From positions 62,001 to 126,000 of the forward strand of contig NZ_JAMXAY010000007.1 in NCBI RefSeq assembly GCF_025460835.1: a stretch of 64,000 bases of DNA. The letters run 5' to 3'. How positions within the stretch are numbered: the stretch's first letter is position 1; each line of letters starts with the position of its first letter. This document shows positions 1-8,308 of this stretch, one piece after another. This stretch comes from Parapedobacter soli (GTDB lineage Bacteria; Bacteroidota; Bacteroidia; Sphingobacteriales; Sphingobacteriaceae). The notes below the pieces were generated by a model that did no database searches, was not told where the DNA came from, and worked only from the letters and a program-made list of their open reading frames with translations. The position numbers and the translations under genes were made by a program.

Positions 1-1
1 T

Positions 2-154
2 AAACTCAATGCGAAATACGAAAAGTGGATCAAGAATTATAAGGAAGGAAAGCTGCTTATCCTCGACAAGGATAAGCTAGACTTTGCCAATAATCCCGAA
101 GACCTGGGCTTCGTAGTTCAAAAAATCGAGGCGGAGTTGTTCGGGCTATTCTAG
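2..154 (+). CDS. Deoxynucleoside kinase, C-terminal 50 residues (partial)
   Basis: The window opens inside a gene. Reading from base 2 gives 50 codons and a TAG stop, with a charged helical tail containing KYEKWIKNY, LLILDKDKLDFANNPEDLG and a final ELFGLF. This matches the C-terminal end of Bacteroidota deoxyadenosine/deoxyguanosine kinase-like proteins of the dNK family, which phosphorylate salvaged deoxynucleosides with ATP. The P-loop and catalytic residues lie outside the window, so the assignment rests on the tail alone. The gene converges on the sugar isomerase gene, with an 18-base gap and no obvious terminator between them. Confidence 0.6.
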   Translation, partial: KLNAKYEKWIKNYKEGKLLILDKDKLDFANNPEDLGFVVQKIEAELFGLF

Positions 155-172
155 CGCCCGGTCACTGCCCGA

Positions 173-1021
173 TTATTGCCCGCTCAAAATATTCCGGAAA
201 TTGATGACGCTTTGCTTCACATCTCCGGCATTGTCATCCCAATTATGTTCATATTCGGCGGAGATATTACCTTTGAATCCCTGCCGTTTCAGCTCTGCAA
301 TGAGGCCCTCCACATTGCACACGCCGGTACCCCAGTGCACATCGTGTGTTTTCGGCGATTCGGCCTCCAGATCTTTGAAATGCAAACTCACCAAGTGTCC
401 GTCGTATTGCTTCAGGCTTTCCACCGGGTCTAACCCCGAACGCACCCAATGGCCAACGTCAGCACAGGCTCCCACGTATTTGCTGTTGGCCGTGGCAATC
501 GCATCCAGTACCACCTGGGGGCTCCAATAATGCGACGGCTGCGGGTGGTTGTGGATGCCCACCTTGATTTTATATTTGTTGGCCAGCTGGCCGATCAACG
601 GCAAGAATTCCTCCTTGGGCTCAGAATTGATTACTTTAATACCCATCGCCTTCGCAAAATCAAACAGTTGCCGCCATTCCTCTTCATTGTTTCCGTTCAC
701 CACACCAAATGCGCAGAGTTTCACGCCCTTCTTTTTCAACGCCTTTAAAATAGCTTTACGCTTTGCAGGTTCCATCTTGTAGTCCATCACCCCCTCGAAG
801 CCGCCGCCTAGCGTCTGGCCATTGTAGGCCTCTACAGAATTAAGCCCAGCACTGAGTGTTTTATCTACTGCCTCAAAAAAAGTGAACCGGTTGAACGTAT
901 ATGTCTGTGCGGACAGATACCAGCCCAATTTCCGCTCCGGCTGTTGGGCATTAGCCAGCGTCGGGTACAAGCCCAGAGTTACCAAAGCCAGGAGAACGAG
1001 TTGTTTTAATTGCTTTCTCAT
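173..1021 (-). CDS. Secreted sugar phosphate isomerase/epimerase (xylose isomerase-like TIM barrel)
   Basis: This 282-residue protein has a clear Sec signal peptide (MRKQLK, a hydrophobic run, then ANAQQ) followed by an AP-endonuclease-2/xylose-isomerase-like TIM barrel. Visible metal-site features include IGIHNH-like (KVGIHNHPQPSHY), ADVGHWVRSG, VSLHFKD and the late AEYEHNW acidic strand. The family isomerises or epimerises sugars and keto-sugars using a divalent metal. Export suggests a periplasmic substrate, perhaps a 3-keto sugar as for other Bacteroidota members of this family, but the substrate cannot be read from the sequence. It is the last gene of a leftward operon: FKBP, aldo/keto reductase, then this gene, 25 bases downstream of the reductase. 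Confidence 0.8.
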   Translation of the reverse strand: MRKQLKQLVLLALVTLGLYPTLANAQQPERKLGWYLSAQTYTFNRFTFFEAVDKTLSAGLNSVEAYNGQTLGGGFEGVMDYKMEPAKRKAILKALKKKGVKLCAFGVVNGNNEEEWRQLFDFAKAMGIKVINSEPKEEFLPLIGQLANKYKIKVGIHNHPQPSHYWSPQVVLDAIATANSKYVGACADVGHWVRSGLDPVESLKQYDGHLVSLHFKDLEAESPKTHDVHWGTGVCNVEGLIAELKRQGFKGNISAEYEHNWDDNAGDVKQSVINFRNILSGQ

Positions 1022-1046
1022 ATTGTTTAAATTTTTCTAAAAAATG

Positions 1047-1943
1047 CTACCGATGGGCCTCATAGTGGAAGGTACGGACAGATTGGCGAAGCTGATGGCG
1101 TACGCCATCAGGTAGCGGCTCTGCACGCTGCAATACGTCAATCGCTTCATCCAATTGAGCCGTTGTACGTATCCCCAGCGCAACGGTTGCCACTGCGGGG
1201 TGCCCCAATACATAGGCCAATGCCACATCAAGCGGTGTTAACCCCAATCTCTCGGCCACCTTAGCTACGGTTTTTGCAGCCCGTGCTACCTCCCCGTCGG
1301 TATACTGGAGATAGTTGGTTGCGGGTTTACCGATCAGCATTCCCTGGGCTACGGTACCCCGGCATATCACGCTGACGCCGTTTTCATGAAGCAGGTCCAG
1401 CGTTGCTTCTTCCGGCCGGTGGTCGAGCAAACTGTATTGCGTCATCACGCTGACAATATGGGCGCGTTTGATATATTCGCGGATTACGTTCGGCCGGATG
1501 GACGAAATCCCGTACCATCGGATTTTCCCCTGTTCTTTGATCCGCTCAAATGCTTCGATGATTTCATCGATCGGATCGTCTATCGTTCCGCCATGCAGTT
1601 GGTACAAGTCGATATAATCGGTTTTCAGCCGTTTAAGACTTTGGTCGATGTGCTTTAAAATATAAGCCTTGCTCGGATTCCAATCCCATCCACTCCCATC
1701 GGGACGCCACTGGTTACCCACTTTCGTGGCAATGATGACGTCTTTCCTCACAGGCTTGAGGGCTTCGCCTACATATAGCTCATTGAGCCCCTTATTATAA
1801 AGGTCTGCCGTATCAAAAAAATTGATGCCGGCATCAACTGCCCGGCGTAGCAAATCCGTATAAACGGCTGCGTTCTCCCCTAGCGACATGCAGCCGACGC
1901 TCACAGGAGTCACCCACAGATCCGATTTACCGAGCTGTTTCAT
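1047..1943 (-). CDS. Aldo/keto reductase
   Basis: The product is a 298-residue, single-domain (alpha/beta)8 NAD(P)H-dependent oxidoreductase without a signal peptide, so it is probably cytoplasmic. The catalytic tetrad can be placed at Asp44 and Tyr49 (NFFDTADLYNKG), Lys74 (IIATKVG) and His117 (LYQLHGG). Length is close to the usual 280-340 residues. Its ATG overlaps the stop of the upstream FKBP gene as ATGA, so the two are translationally coupled. With the downstream sugar isomerase-epimerase it may handle a carbonyl sugar intermediate, but the substrate is unknown. Confidence 0.88.
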   Translation of the reverse strand: MKQLGKSDLWVTPVSVGCMSLGENAAVYTDLLRRAVDAGINFFDTADLYNKGLNELYVGEALKPVRKDVIIATKVGNQWRPDGSGWDWNPSKAYILKHIDQSLKRLKTDYIDLYQLHGGTIDDPIDEIIEAFERIKEQGKIRWYGISSIRPNVIREYIKRAHIVSVMTQYSLLDHRPEEATLDLLHENGVSVICRGTVAQGMLIGKPATNYLQYTDGEVARAAKTVAKVAERLGLTPLDVALAYVLGHPAVATVALGIRTTAQLDEAIDVLQRAEPLPDGVRHQLRQSVRTFHYEAHR

Positions 1944-2674
1944 TTGGCTTGGTCTGCCTCCAATACTGCAGGTGCATCGACGGCATGCTGCACCGACACC
2001 AGTTCCACATCAAAAATCAGGGGGCTATAGGGAGGGATATCTTGGCCGGCACCGCGCTCACCATACCCCAATTCGTACGGCACATAGATTCGGTAGTGCG
2101 ACCCTTCCGGCATGAGCTGCAAACCTTCCTGCCAACCGGCTATCACCCTTCCTAAGGGAAATGTGGCCGGCTCACCCCGGTCATACGAACTATCAAAAAC
2201 ATGGCCACTGGCCAGTTGTCCTTTATAATGCACGGTTACTGTGTCCGCAAGCGTTGGTTTGCCACCGCTCCCATCTTTGATTACCTCGTACTGAAGGCCC
2301 GAAGCGGTGGTCGTGATTCCCGCCCGGGTTTTGTTATGCTCCATAAACGCATGGGCCTCATCGCGTAGGCGGCCATCCATCTTATCCCTCGCCGCTGTGA
2401 TGGTCTGCATAATCAGCTCACGCTCTTGCGCTTCTGCCAATGGGCTCGCCTTACCCGCGAATATGTCGGCGATGGCTTGGGCAAGTATCTCGGCGTTGAT
2501 GGTTTCCAGACCGGTACGTTTCAGATCGCGCGCCACCGATGCCCCAAAGGCATACGCCACCGAATCAGCATGGTTTGTTAGCATCGGCTTTCCGTCGTTA
2601 CCCGCCTGCTGCGCGTTTACAGACCCGGTCGCCATCAACAGTCCACACAAGACAATTACACTCGAAAACTTCAT
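1940..2674 (-). CDS. FKBP-type peptidyl-prolyl cis-trans isomerase, exported
   Basis: This 244-residue protein has a signal peptide ending near SVNAQQ, an N-terminal helical dimerisation region of the FkpA/Mip type (about residues 30-125) and a C-terminal FKBP domain (about 130-230). Hallmarks of the domain are VTVHYKGQLASGHVFDSS, GWQEGLQLMPEGS and the YGERGAGQDIPPYSPLIFDV core. It should assist folding of envelope proteins by isomerising X-Pro bonds. It is the first gene of the operon and is preceded by a strong Bacteroidota-type promoter. Its stop overlaps the start of the aldo/keto reductase. Confidence 0.9.
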   Translation of the reverse strand: MKFSSVIVLCGLLMATGSVNAQQAGNDGKPMLTNHADSVAYAFGASVARDLKRTGLETINAEILAQAIADIFAGKASPLAEAQERELIMQTITAARDKMDGRLRDEAHAFMEHNKTRAGITTTASGLQYEVIKDGSGGKPTLADTVTVHYKGQLASGHVFDSSYDRGEPATFPLGRVIAGWQEGLQLMPEGSHYRIYVPYELGYGERGAGQDIPPYSPLIFDVELVSVQHAVDAPAVLEADQAK

Positions 2675-2700
2675 ATTGGAAATCGCTAATTAACAGCTAC

Positions 2701-2731
2701 CAAACTTAGATAAACTCACACATATATGCAA
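2701..2731 (-). promoter_or_regulatory. Bacteroidota-type promoter of the FKBP operon
   Basis: On the minus strand a TTG (2729-2731) is followed by a 20-base spacer and TAAGTTTG (2701-2708). This fits the -33 TTTG/TTG and -7 TAnnTTTG consensus of the Bacteroidota primary sigma factor. It leaves a leader of about 25 bases before the FKBP start codon at 2674. Confidence 0.7.
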
Positions 2732-2850
2732 GAAGCGTATTTATTAATTGAATTTATGGCACTACACCTTGCCGAATTTATTTTCAGTGAAATCCAATTC
2801 GGAAAAGCCACAGCCCGATTACCAAATTAACAGTGCTTCGATATCTCAAC

Positions 2851-4065
2851 TTACCTACCCTGCTCTTTTAAGTTTGGCAAAAAGGCCGCTACGATGCCGA
2901 TCAGCGGCAAAAAGGAACAGAGGTGATATACGTATTCGATGCCACTACGGTCTGCCAACTTACCGAGCACTGCCGAACCAATGCCGCCCATCCCAAATGC
3001 AAACCCGAAAAACAAACCCGATACCAGCCCTACATTCCCCGGTAATAATTCCTGGGCATAAACCAATATGGCGGCAAATGCCGAGGCAATGATCACCCCG
3101 ATGATAAAAGCGAGGATGATGGTCCAAAATAAATTGGCATACGGCAGCATCAATGTAAAAGGCGAGGCGCCTAAGATGGACAGCCAGATGACATATTTTC
3201 GCCCGATTCGGTCGCCAACCGGCCCCCCGATCATGGTACCTGCAGCCACAGCAAAAAGGAAGATGAACAGGTAAATCTGCGATTGCTGTACAGACACGTC
3301 AAACTTGTGTATCAGATAAAACGTGTAATAGCTGGTGAGGCTCGCAAAATAAAAATATTTCGAAAAAATCAGTACCAGCAATACCACGATAGACGTCACC
3401 ACGGTGCTGCGGGGCAGTACACGATGAACGGCTACCTTAACCTTATTCTTACGGAGGATGTAATTGCGGATGGATTTCGGCTTGTACCACTTACCGATAC
3501 GATAAAGGATGATGATCGCCGTCAGTGCCGCTATGGAAAACCAGATGACGTGAAACTGCCCAAACGGCGCAATGAGCATGGCTGCCAGCAACGGGCCGAT
3601 GGCGCTGCCCGCATTGCCCCCAACCTGGAAAAGCGACTGCGCAAAACCGCGCCGCCCGCCCGATGCGGCGTATGCCATGCGGGAGGCCTCGGGGTGAAAC
3701 ACGGATGACCCCGTCCCCACGAAAGCGACCGCCACCAGCATCCACTGGTAGCTAGGCGCCAGCGCCAGCATCACCAACCCCGTTAGGCTAAATCCCATGC
3801 CTACAGGCAACGCATAGGGATAGGGTTTCGTGTCCGTAATAATACCCACCAATGGCTGCAATAGCGAAGACGATAACTGGAACACCAGCGTGATCACACC
3901 GATCTGCGAAAAACTCAGCTGGAAAGAATCTTTTACAATCGGGTAAATGGCCGGTATAAGCGACTGGATGGTATCATTGAGCAGGTGTGAAAAACTCAAT
4001 GCAAATAATACGGGATAAATGGTAGCGGATACGTGCTTACTGACGTTGGATTGCTCGTTGCCCAT
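2851..4065 (-). CDS. MFS transporter, fosmidomycin resistance (Fsr)-like
   Basis: This is a major facilitator with about 12 membrane segments and a short cytoplasmic N-terminus. The N-terminal half contains SFSHLLNDTIQSLIPAIYP and a first-loop region like that of the Fsr drug:H+ antiporter subfamily. The motif GGPVGDRIGRKYVIW in the middle is the conserved loop 8-9 signature. I chose the ATG at 4065 (MGNEQSN, 404 residues). An upstream in-frame ATG at 4119 would add an 18-residue extension with no family counterpart. It is probably an inner-membrane proton-coupled efflux protein whose natural substrate is unknown. It is transcribed alone. Confidence 0.82.
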   Translation of the reverse strand: MGNEQSNVSKHVSATIYPVLFALSFSHLLNDTIQSLIPAIYPIVKDSFQLSFSQIGVITLVFQLSSSLLQPLVGIITDTKPYPYALPVGMGFSLTGLVMLALAPSYQWMLVAVAFVGTGSSVFHPEASRMAYAASGGRRGFAQSLFQVGGNAGSAIGPLLAAMLIAPFGQFHVIWFSIAALTAIIILYRIGKWYKPKSIRNYILRKNKVKVAVHRVLPRSTVVTSIVVLLVLIFSKYFYFASLTSYYTFYLIHKFDVSVQQSQIYLFIFLFAVAAGTMIGGPVGDRIGRKYVIWLSILGASPFTLMLPYANLFWTIILAFIIGVIIASAFAAILVYAQELLPGNVGLVSGLFFGFAFGMGGIGSAVLGKLADRSGIEYVYHLCSFLPLIGIVAAFLPNLKEQGR

Positions 4066-4130
4066 GTCACAGAATGAATTTCGTGCAAAGCTAAACATAT
4101 TATCGATGCACCGAATCATCGCTTTGCAAC

Positions 4131-4163
4131 AAAAAAGCCGGGAGGATTACAATCCCTCCCGGC
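4131..4163 (-). terminator. Rho-independent terminator of the outer-membrane protein gene
   Basis: A 9-bp GC-rich stem (GCCGGGAGG at 4137-4145 paired with CCTCCCGGC at 4155-4163) is followed on the minus strand by six T residues (A-run 4131-4136 on the plus strand). It lies just past the stop of the leftward gene ending at 4187 and upstream of the Fsr-like gene. Confidence 0.85.
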
Positions 4164-4186
4164 CGCAATCGTTGTAAAGGTTGAAG

Positions 4187-5005
4187 CTATAAAGTCAAGC
4201 TCAATTTGATCTGAAACATATTATTTTTAAATTTTTCTTCTCCCGATCGAATCTCTCCGTCACCCTCGCTTGTTTCATATTCGAACTTGAATGATCCCGG
4301 GAAATAATCCAAGGACAAACCGATAGCACCGTACCGCACCGTGGCACCATAGTTTTGTTTAAATCCGAATTTACCCAGTTTGCCGAATGCAGCGATACCA
4401 CTGATTTCGTCGGCATCTTCTTCTTCGGGCATGAACGTGAAGTAGCGTTCGTCATCATCGTTGTACGCATAATAATCCAGACCATTCACGAAATAGGTGG
4501 CGGCAAGTTGCGCACGTACGTCGAGCACCAGTTTATCGATGAAATTGATTGAAATCACGGGCCCCAGCTTAGACGATGCCGATGCAGCAAAAAAACCTGC
4601 TTCGTCCACTTCGTACCCGTCGGCCCTATCCCTTTCTATAAAACCGGTCCAATCCAGCTCATTGTAGGTAAGCGACAGCTGGGTCCAGTCAAGTCCTATT
4701 TTAGTATCGAATATTGGCAACAGGCTGGTTTTATTAAAATAATAATTTCGTCCAAATTCCAGCACATAACCGCGTTTTGCACCATAGCGGCCATCCTGTA
4801 GGTTAGCCAGCATAGACGCTTCGCCATCTAACCCGCCTCCATTAACGGAGAAATTTGATAGGTCGTTCTCGAGCTCCTGCCCGAAATTACTGAATCCGAG
4901 TCTCAAATAGCCACGGCTATTCCTGGATTCACTGCCCGTAATCTGGCCAAACGACCAACTTACTGCACACAATAACACGGTTAATACTAGTAGTTGCTTT
5001 TTCAT
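4187..5005 (-). CDS. Predicted outer-membrane beta-barrel protein
   Basis: The 272-residue product starts with a Sec signal peptide (MKKQLLVLTVLLCAVSWSFGQ). It continues with alternating aromatic/polar strands such as GYLRLGFSNFGQELENDL, YVLEFGRNYYFNK and VRYGAIGLSLDYFPGSF, and ends in a strand (MFQIKLSLTL) typical of barrel C-termini. I chose the ATG at 5005 because it gives a perfect signal peptide. Longer in-frame starts up to 5101 would place the promoter inside the gene. I do not recognise a specific family. It is monocistronic, with a promoter and inverted repeat upstream and a terminator downstream. Confidence 0.7.
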   Translation of the reverse strand: MKKQLLVLTVLLCAVSWSFGQITGSESRNSRGYLRLGFSNFGQELENDLSNFSVNGGGLDGEASMLANLQDGRYGAKRGYVLEFGRNYYFNKTSLLPIFDTKIGLDWTQLSLTYNELDWTGFIERDRADGYEVDEAGFFAASASSKLGPVISINFIDKLVLDVRAQLAATYFVNGLDYYAYNDDDERYFTFMPEEEDADEISGIAAFGKLGKFGFKQNYGATVRYGAIGLSLDYFPGSFKFEYETSEGDGEIRSGEEKFKNNMFQIKLSLTL

Positions 5006-5061
5006 GATTAATTGAAATGGTTTAAACGTTATTTGTTTCAGCATCTGGTTTATAAACGTCG

Positions 5062-5069
5062 CAAACATA
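5062..5069 (-). promoter_or_regulatory. -7 element of the outer-membrane protein gene
   Basis: The minus strand reads TATGTTTG here, a match to TAnnTTTG. It lies 56 bases upstream of the chosen start codon at 5005. No clear TTTG is present at -33. That region is instead partly occupied by the inverted repeat at 5088-5113, so expression may depend on an additional factor. Confidence 0.5.
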
Positions 5070-5087
5070 AGCAAAGCTGATTCTCGA

Positions 5088-5113
5088 AAAAATACCCACA
5101 AGTGGGTATTTTT
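5088..5113. promoter_or_regulatory. Perfect 12-bp inverted repeat with 2-nt centre (operator candidate)
   Basis: AAAAATACCCAC, AA, GTGGGTATTTTT form a perfect dyad. The centre is about 32 bp upstream of the -7 box of the outer-membrane protein gene, so it overlaps the expected -33 region. It has the form of a homodimer binding site. It could also act as a weak bidirectional terminator because T-runs flank both sides, but no gene ends nearby on either strand. Confidence 0.5.
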
Positions 5114-5235
5114 ACCTGGTTTACCGCTATTTTTTTTTGGAGCAATTATTGCATTAAACTTTCAGACGCCGGTTAGTGTCATACCATAAATAATAAGGAG
5201 CAGTAAACAAGATTATTTTACCATAACAGCCCCGT

Positions 5236-5655
5236 ATGAAAACGTATCTTACCATTGCCGTTGGTCTTGTCGGAATAGCAGGACTTACTTCATGTACAAA
5301 AGAATATTATAGTCCGCCTCCAAATAAGACGTTCATCTATACCGTCTCCACCAACGATTGGGCGTGGGACGAGGGCGTGATCAATCAGATCTACCACGAC
5401 ATCGATTTGCCTGAGCTAACCGATTACTATGTGGATCAGGGGGTGGTAAGCGTATCGATAAGTGTGGACAGTGAAGTATCTTACAATATTTTGCCGGCCA
5501 CTATCATGGGTACTTCTTACTCCGTCAATTATACCACGGGTTTTGTAACCATTTATGCCGAAGACCCGATATTCGATCCCGACTACGAAGTGCCCATCCC
5601 GGATAGAACGATTAAAGTTAAAATCACGCTTTCCGAGGCGGACTACATTCCATAG
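5236..5655 (+). CDS. Small secreted lipoprotein, unknown function
   Basis: The 139-residue product begins with a lipoprotein signal (MKTYLTIAVGLVGIAGLTSC, Cys20 being the acylation site). The mature part is acidic and beta-rich, with YTVSTNDWAWDEG, VSVSISVDSEVSYNILP and IPDRTIKVKITLSEAD. The overall form resembles small lipoproteins found singly in Bacteroidota genomes. I cannot assign a function. It stands alone between divergent and convergent neighbours and is followed by a shared terminator. Confidence 0.75.
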   Translation: MKTYLTIAVGLVGIAGLTSCTKEYYSPPPNKTFIYTVSTNDWAWDEGVINQIYHDIDLPELTDYYVDQGVVSVSISVDSEVSYNILPATIMGTSYSVNYTTGFVTIYAEDPIFDPDYEVPIPDRTIKVKITLSEADYIP

Positions 5656-5670
5656 GAAACCGCATCCCAT

Positions 5671-5700
5671 AAAAAAAGCGGCTTTAGGCCGCTTTTTTTA
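5671..5700. terminator. Bidirectional terminator between lipoprotein gene and fabI
   Basis: AAAAAAAGCGGC, a short TTTAG-type loop, GGCCGCTTTTTTT: a GC-rich stem (AGCGGC/GCCGCT) flanked by an A-run on one side and a T-run on the other. It can therefore terminate both the rightward lipoprotein gene and the leftward fabI gene. Confidence 0.85.
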
Positions 5701-5723
5701 TGTTGAAAACAATTTCTTCCAAC

Positions 5724-6542
5724 CTACTTCGTTCCCATCTCCTCAACCACGGCCTGGCTCACCCCGGTGAACGAGAACCCACCGTCGTGGAACAGGTTCT
5801 GCATGGTAACCATTTTAGTCAAATCAGAAAACAAGGTCACCGTATAGTCCGCACACTGGTCGGCCGTAGCATTTCCCAAGGGCGACATCTTATCGGCATA
5901 AGATATGAAATCACCGAAACCTTTCACGCCTGAGCCTGCGGTGGTCTGTGTAGGGGACTGGCTGATTGTATTTACGCGCACACGCTTCTTCACACCATAT
6001 TGGTAGCCGAAGTTGCGGGTGATGCTTTCCAGCAATGCCTTTGCATCGGCCATGTCATTATAGTCCGGGAAGACACGTTGCGCGGCAATATAGGTAAGTG
6101 CTACCACCGAGCCCCAGTCGTTGATGGCATCCTTCTTCATGGCCGTGGCCAATACGCGGTGGAGACTGATTGCCGAAATATCGAATGCCTTATGCATAAA
6201 CTCGTAGTTGTTTTCCGTGTACGGAATCCCCTTACGTACATTGATGCTCATGCCTACCGAATGCAGGATAAAATCAACCCCCCCGCCGAAATGGGCCAAT
6301 GCCTGGTCGAATAGGTTTTCGATATCCTCACTGCTGGTCACGTCGGCCGGAATCACGGGCGCATCATTGCACGATGCCGCCAATTGCTTGATGGTACCCA
6401 TACGTAAGGCCACGGGTGCATTGGTCAGTAAAATATCGGCACCTTCCTGCACACACCGTTCTGCCGTTTTCCAAGCGATGGACTTATCATCCAACGCTCC
6501 GAAAATAATTCCTTTCTTACCTTTCAATAGGTTATGAGACAT
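5724..6542 (-). CDS. fabI: Enoyl-[acyl-carrier-protein] reductase FabI
   Basis: FabI reduces enoyl-ACP with NADH in the last step of each fatty acid elongation cycle. The 272-residue protein shows the FabI nucleotide-binding signature GALDDKSIAWKTAERC (about residues 15-30). Its active site can be placed at Tyr151, Tyr161 and Lys168 within LTYIAAQRVFPDYNDMADAK, matching the Tyr-x6-Lys arrangement of the triclosan-sensitive family. The length is usual. It is probably an essential housekeeping gene here, and is transcribed leftward towards the shared terminator. Confidence 0.96.
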   Translation of the reverse strand: MSHNLLKGKKGIIFGALDDKSIAWKTAERCVQEGADILLTNAPVALRMGTIKQLAASCNDAPVIPADVTSSEDIENLFDQALAHFGGGVDFILHSVGMSINVRKGIPYTENNYEFMHKAFDISAISLHRVLATAMKKDAINDWGSVVALTYIAAQRVFPDYNDMADAKALLESITRNFGYQYGVKKRVRVNTISQSPTQTTAGSGVKGFGDFISYADKMSPLGNATADQCADYTVTLFSDLTKMVTMQNLFHDGGFSFTGVSQAVVEEMGTK

Positions 6543-6634
6543 AGTTCGTTGTTTTTAGTCAATAAATATACAGCGGGTAAAAGTAACGCTTTTTTTTGTT
6601 TTTTTGATTTATACGGTAAGCGTGCATCGACGAC

Positions 6635-8302
6635 TTACGACTGCACCCCTAACAACTCGGCAGCATGTTGCATGGCCGCTTCGCCGGGATTAGCGCCGCT
6701 CAGCATTTGCGCCAACTCCAATACGCGCTCCTGCGGTTGCAATTGCACCATATGGGTCGCTGTCTTGTCGGCTGACTCCGCCTTGTACACTTTGAAGTGG
6801 GCGTTCCCTTTGGCCGCAATCTGCGGCAGATGCGTAATGGCGATTACCTGCATCCGCGCGGCCAAACGCTCCATGATGTCGGCTACCTTTAACGCCACCT
6901 CTCCCGATATACCCGTATCGATTTCATCAAAGATGATGGTAGGCAACGACGACGTTTTGGCAATCAGTGATTTGATCGCTAACATCAATCGGGACAATTC
7001 GCCGCCGGATGCAACCTTGCTGATGGGCTGTGGCTCCTGGCCTCGGTTCGCCGTAAACCGAAAGTCCACCCGGTCTTGTCCCGACTCCCTGACTTCTGCG
7101 TCGCCCACTTGGAATATACTGACCTGCAACCGGCTATGGGGCATACCCATCTCACCCAATACGTGGCTTATCTCCTTTTCCACCATCGGAACGACCGACT
7201 GGCGGCTCTCACTCAATGCCTTTGCCAGTTCCAGTAATTCGCTCTGCAGACGCGCCACCTCGGCTTCCAACTGGTCAATAGCTGCTTCATCGGCCGACAG
7301 GTTCTCCAGTTTCGCCCCCAGCTCCCGATGCAAAGCAATCAGCGCATCCACATCATCTGCACGGTGTTTCTGTTGCAGTGCATAAAGCTGGCTAAGCCGC
7401 TCGTTGACCTCCATCAGCCGCTCTTCGTCCAACGAGATATCCTGTTCGATACGGCCCACCTCCTCGGCTAGGTCTTTCAGCTCAATGAAAGTACTTTGAA
7501 GCCGCTCGACCTGTGGCGAAAGCGCAGGCATGTGACGCTCAGCCTGCTGCAACTGCTGGAGGGCGGCTTTAAGGAGTGTTACAGCATTGATTTCGTCTTC
7601 TTGCAATATGGCTACAGCACCTAGCAAGCTCCGCTTAATTTCTTCCGCGTGCTCCAACTGCTGTTGTTCTGCCTCCAACCGGGTTGCCTCCCCAGCCTGC
7701 AATTTGGCGGTATCCAACTCGTCGAATAGAAATTGATGATAATCAGCCTCCGCATTGGCACGGGCAGCCTCATTTTTCAGGTTCTCAAGTCTGGCAGCGG
7801 CCGCCCGATGGGCACGGTATACCGACGTATACTGCTCGCGCAGTGGTTGATTCTGAGCCACACTATCGAGGATCAGCAATTGAAATGACTCAGCGTTGAG
7901 CTGTAACGTAGCATGCTGGGAGTGCACGTCGATCAGCCTTTCGGTCAGCGCCCTAAGTACCTGTAGTGTCACAGGGGTATCGTTTACGAATGCGCGCGAT
8001 TTGCCCTCTACACTGACCTCCCGCCTTACAATGGTTTCCTGCTCATAATCCAGATCGTACTCAGCAAAAAAATCGCCCAGCCCGTAATCCGAGATATCAA
8101 AATATCCCTCAATGATGCATTTTTTCTGTTGGTTAAAGAAGTAACGGCTTTCCACACGCTGCCCCAAAATCAGTGACAGGCCACCCATGATGATAGACTT
8201 ACCGGCGCCGGTTTCACCGGTCAGGATATTTAAGCCCCTATCGAAATGGATATCGAGCGAATCAATCAGTGCATAATTCCGGATAGATAGTCGACTCAGC
8301 AT
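6635..8302 (-). CDS. recN: DNA repair ATPase RecN
   Basis: RecN is an SMC-like ATPase that binds DNA ends and promotes double-strand-break repair through RecA. The 555-residue protein has the N-terminal Walker A motif GETGAGKS (residues 29-36) and a long coiled coil in the middle rich in E, L, Q and A. Near the C-terminus it has a signature region (GGELSRLMLAIKSL) and a Walker B (TIIFDEIDTG, about 455-464). Length fits the family. It lies 6 bases downstream of the DUF4835 gene, the usual Bacteroidota arrangement. Confidence 0.95.
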   Translation of the reverse strand: MLSRLSIRNYALIDSLDIHFDRGLNILTGETGAGKSIIMGGLSLILGQRVESRYFFNQQKKCIIEGYFDISDYGLGDFFAEYDLDYEQETIVRREVSVEGKSRAFVNDTPVTLQVLRALTERLIDVHSQHATLQLNAESFQLLILDSVAQNQPLREQYTSVYRAHRAAAARLENLKNEAARANAEADYHQFLFDELDTAKLQAGEATRLEAEQQQLEHAEEIKRSLLGAVAILQEDEINAVTLLKAALQQLQQAERHMPALSPQVERLQSTFIELKDLAEEVGRIEQDISLDEERLMEVNERLSQLYALQQKHRADDVDALIALHRELGAKLENLSADEAAIDQLEAEVARLQSELLELAKALSESRQSVVPMVEKEISHVLGEMGMPHSRLQVSIFQVGDAEVRESGQDRVDFRFTANRGQEPQPISKVASGGELSRLMLAIKSLIAKTSSLPTIIFDEIDTGISGEVALKVADIMERLAARMQVIAITHLPQIAAKGNAHFKVYKAESADKTATHMVQLQPQERVLELAQMLSGANPGEAAMQHAAELLGVQS

Positions 8303-8308
8303 TCGTAT

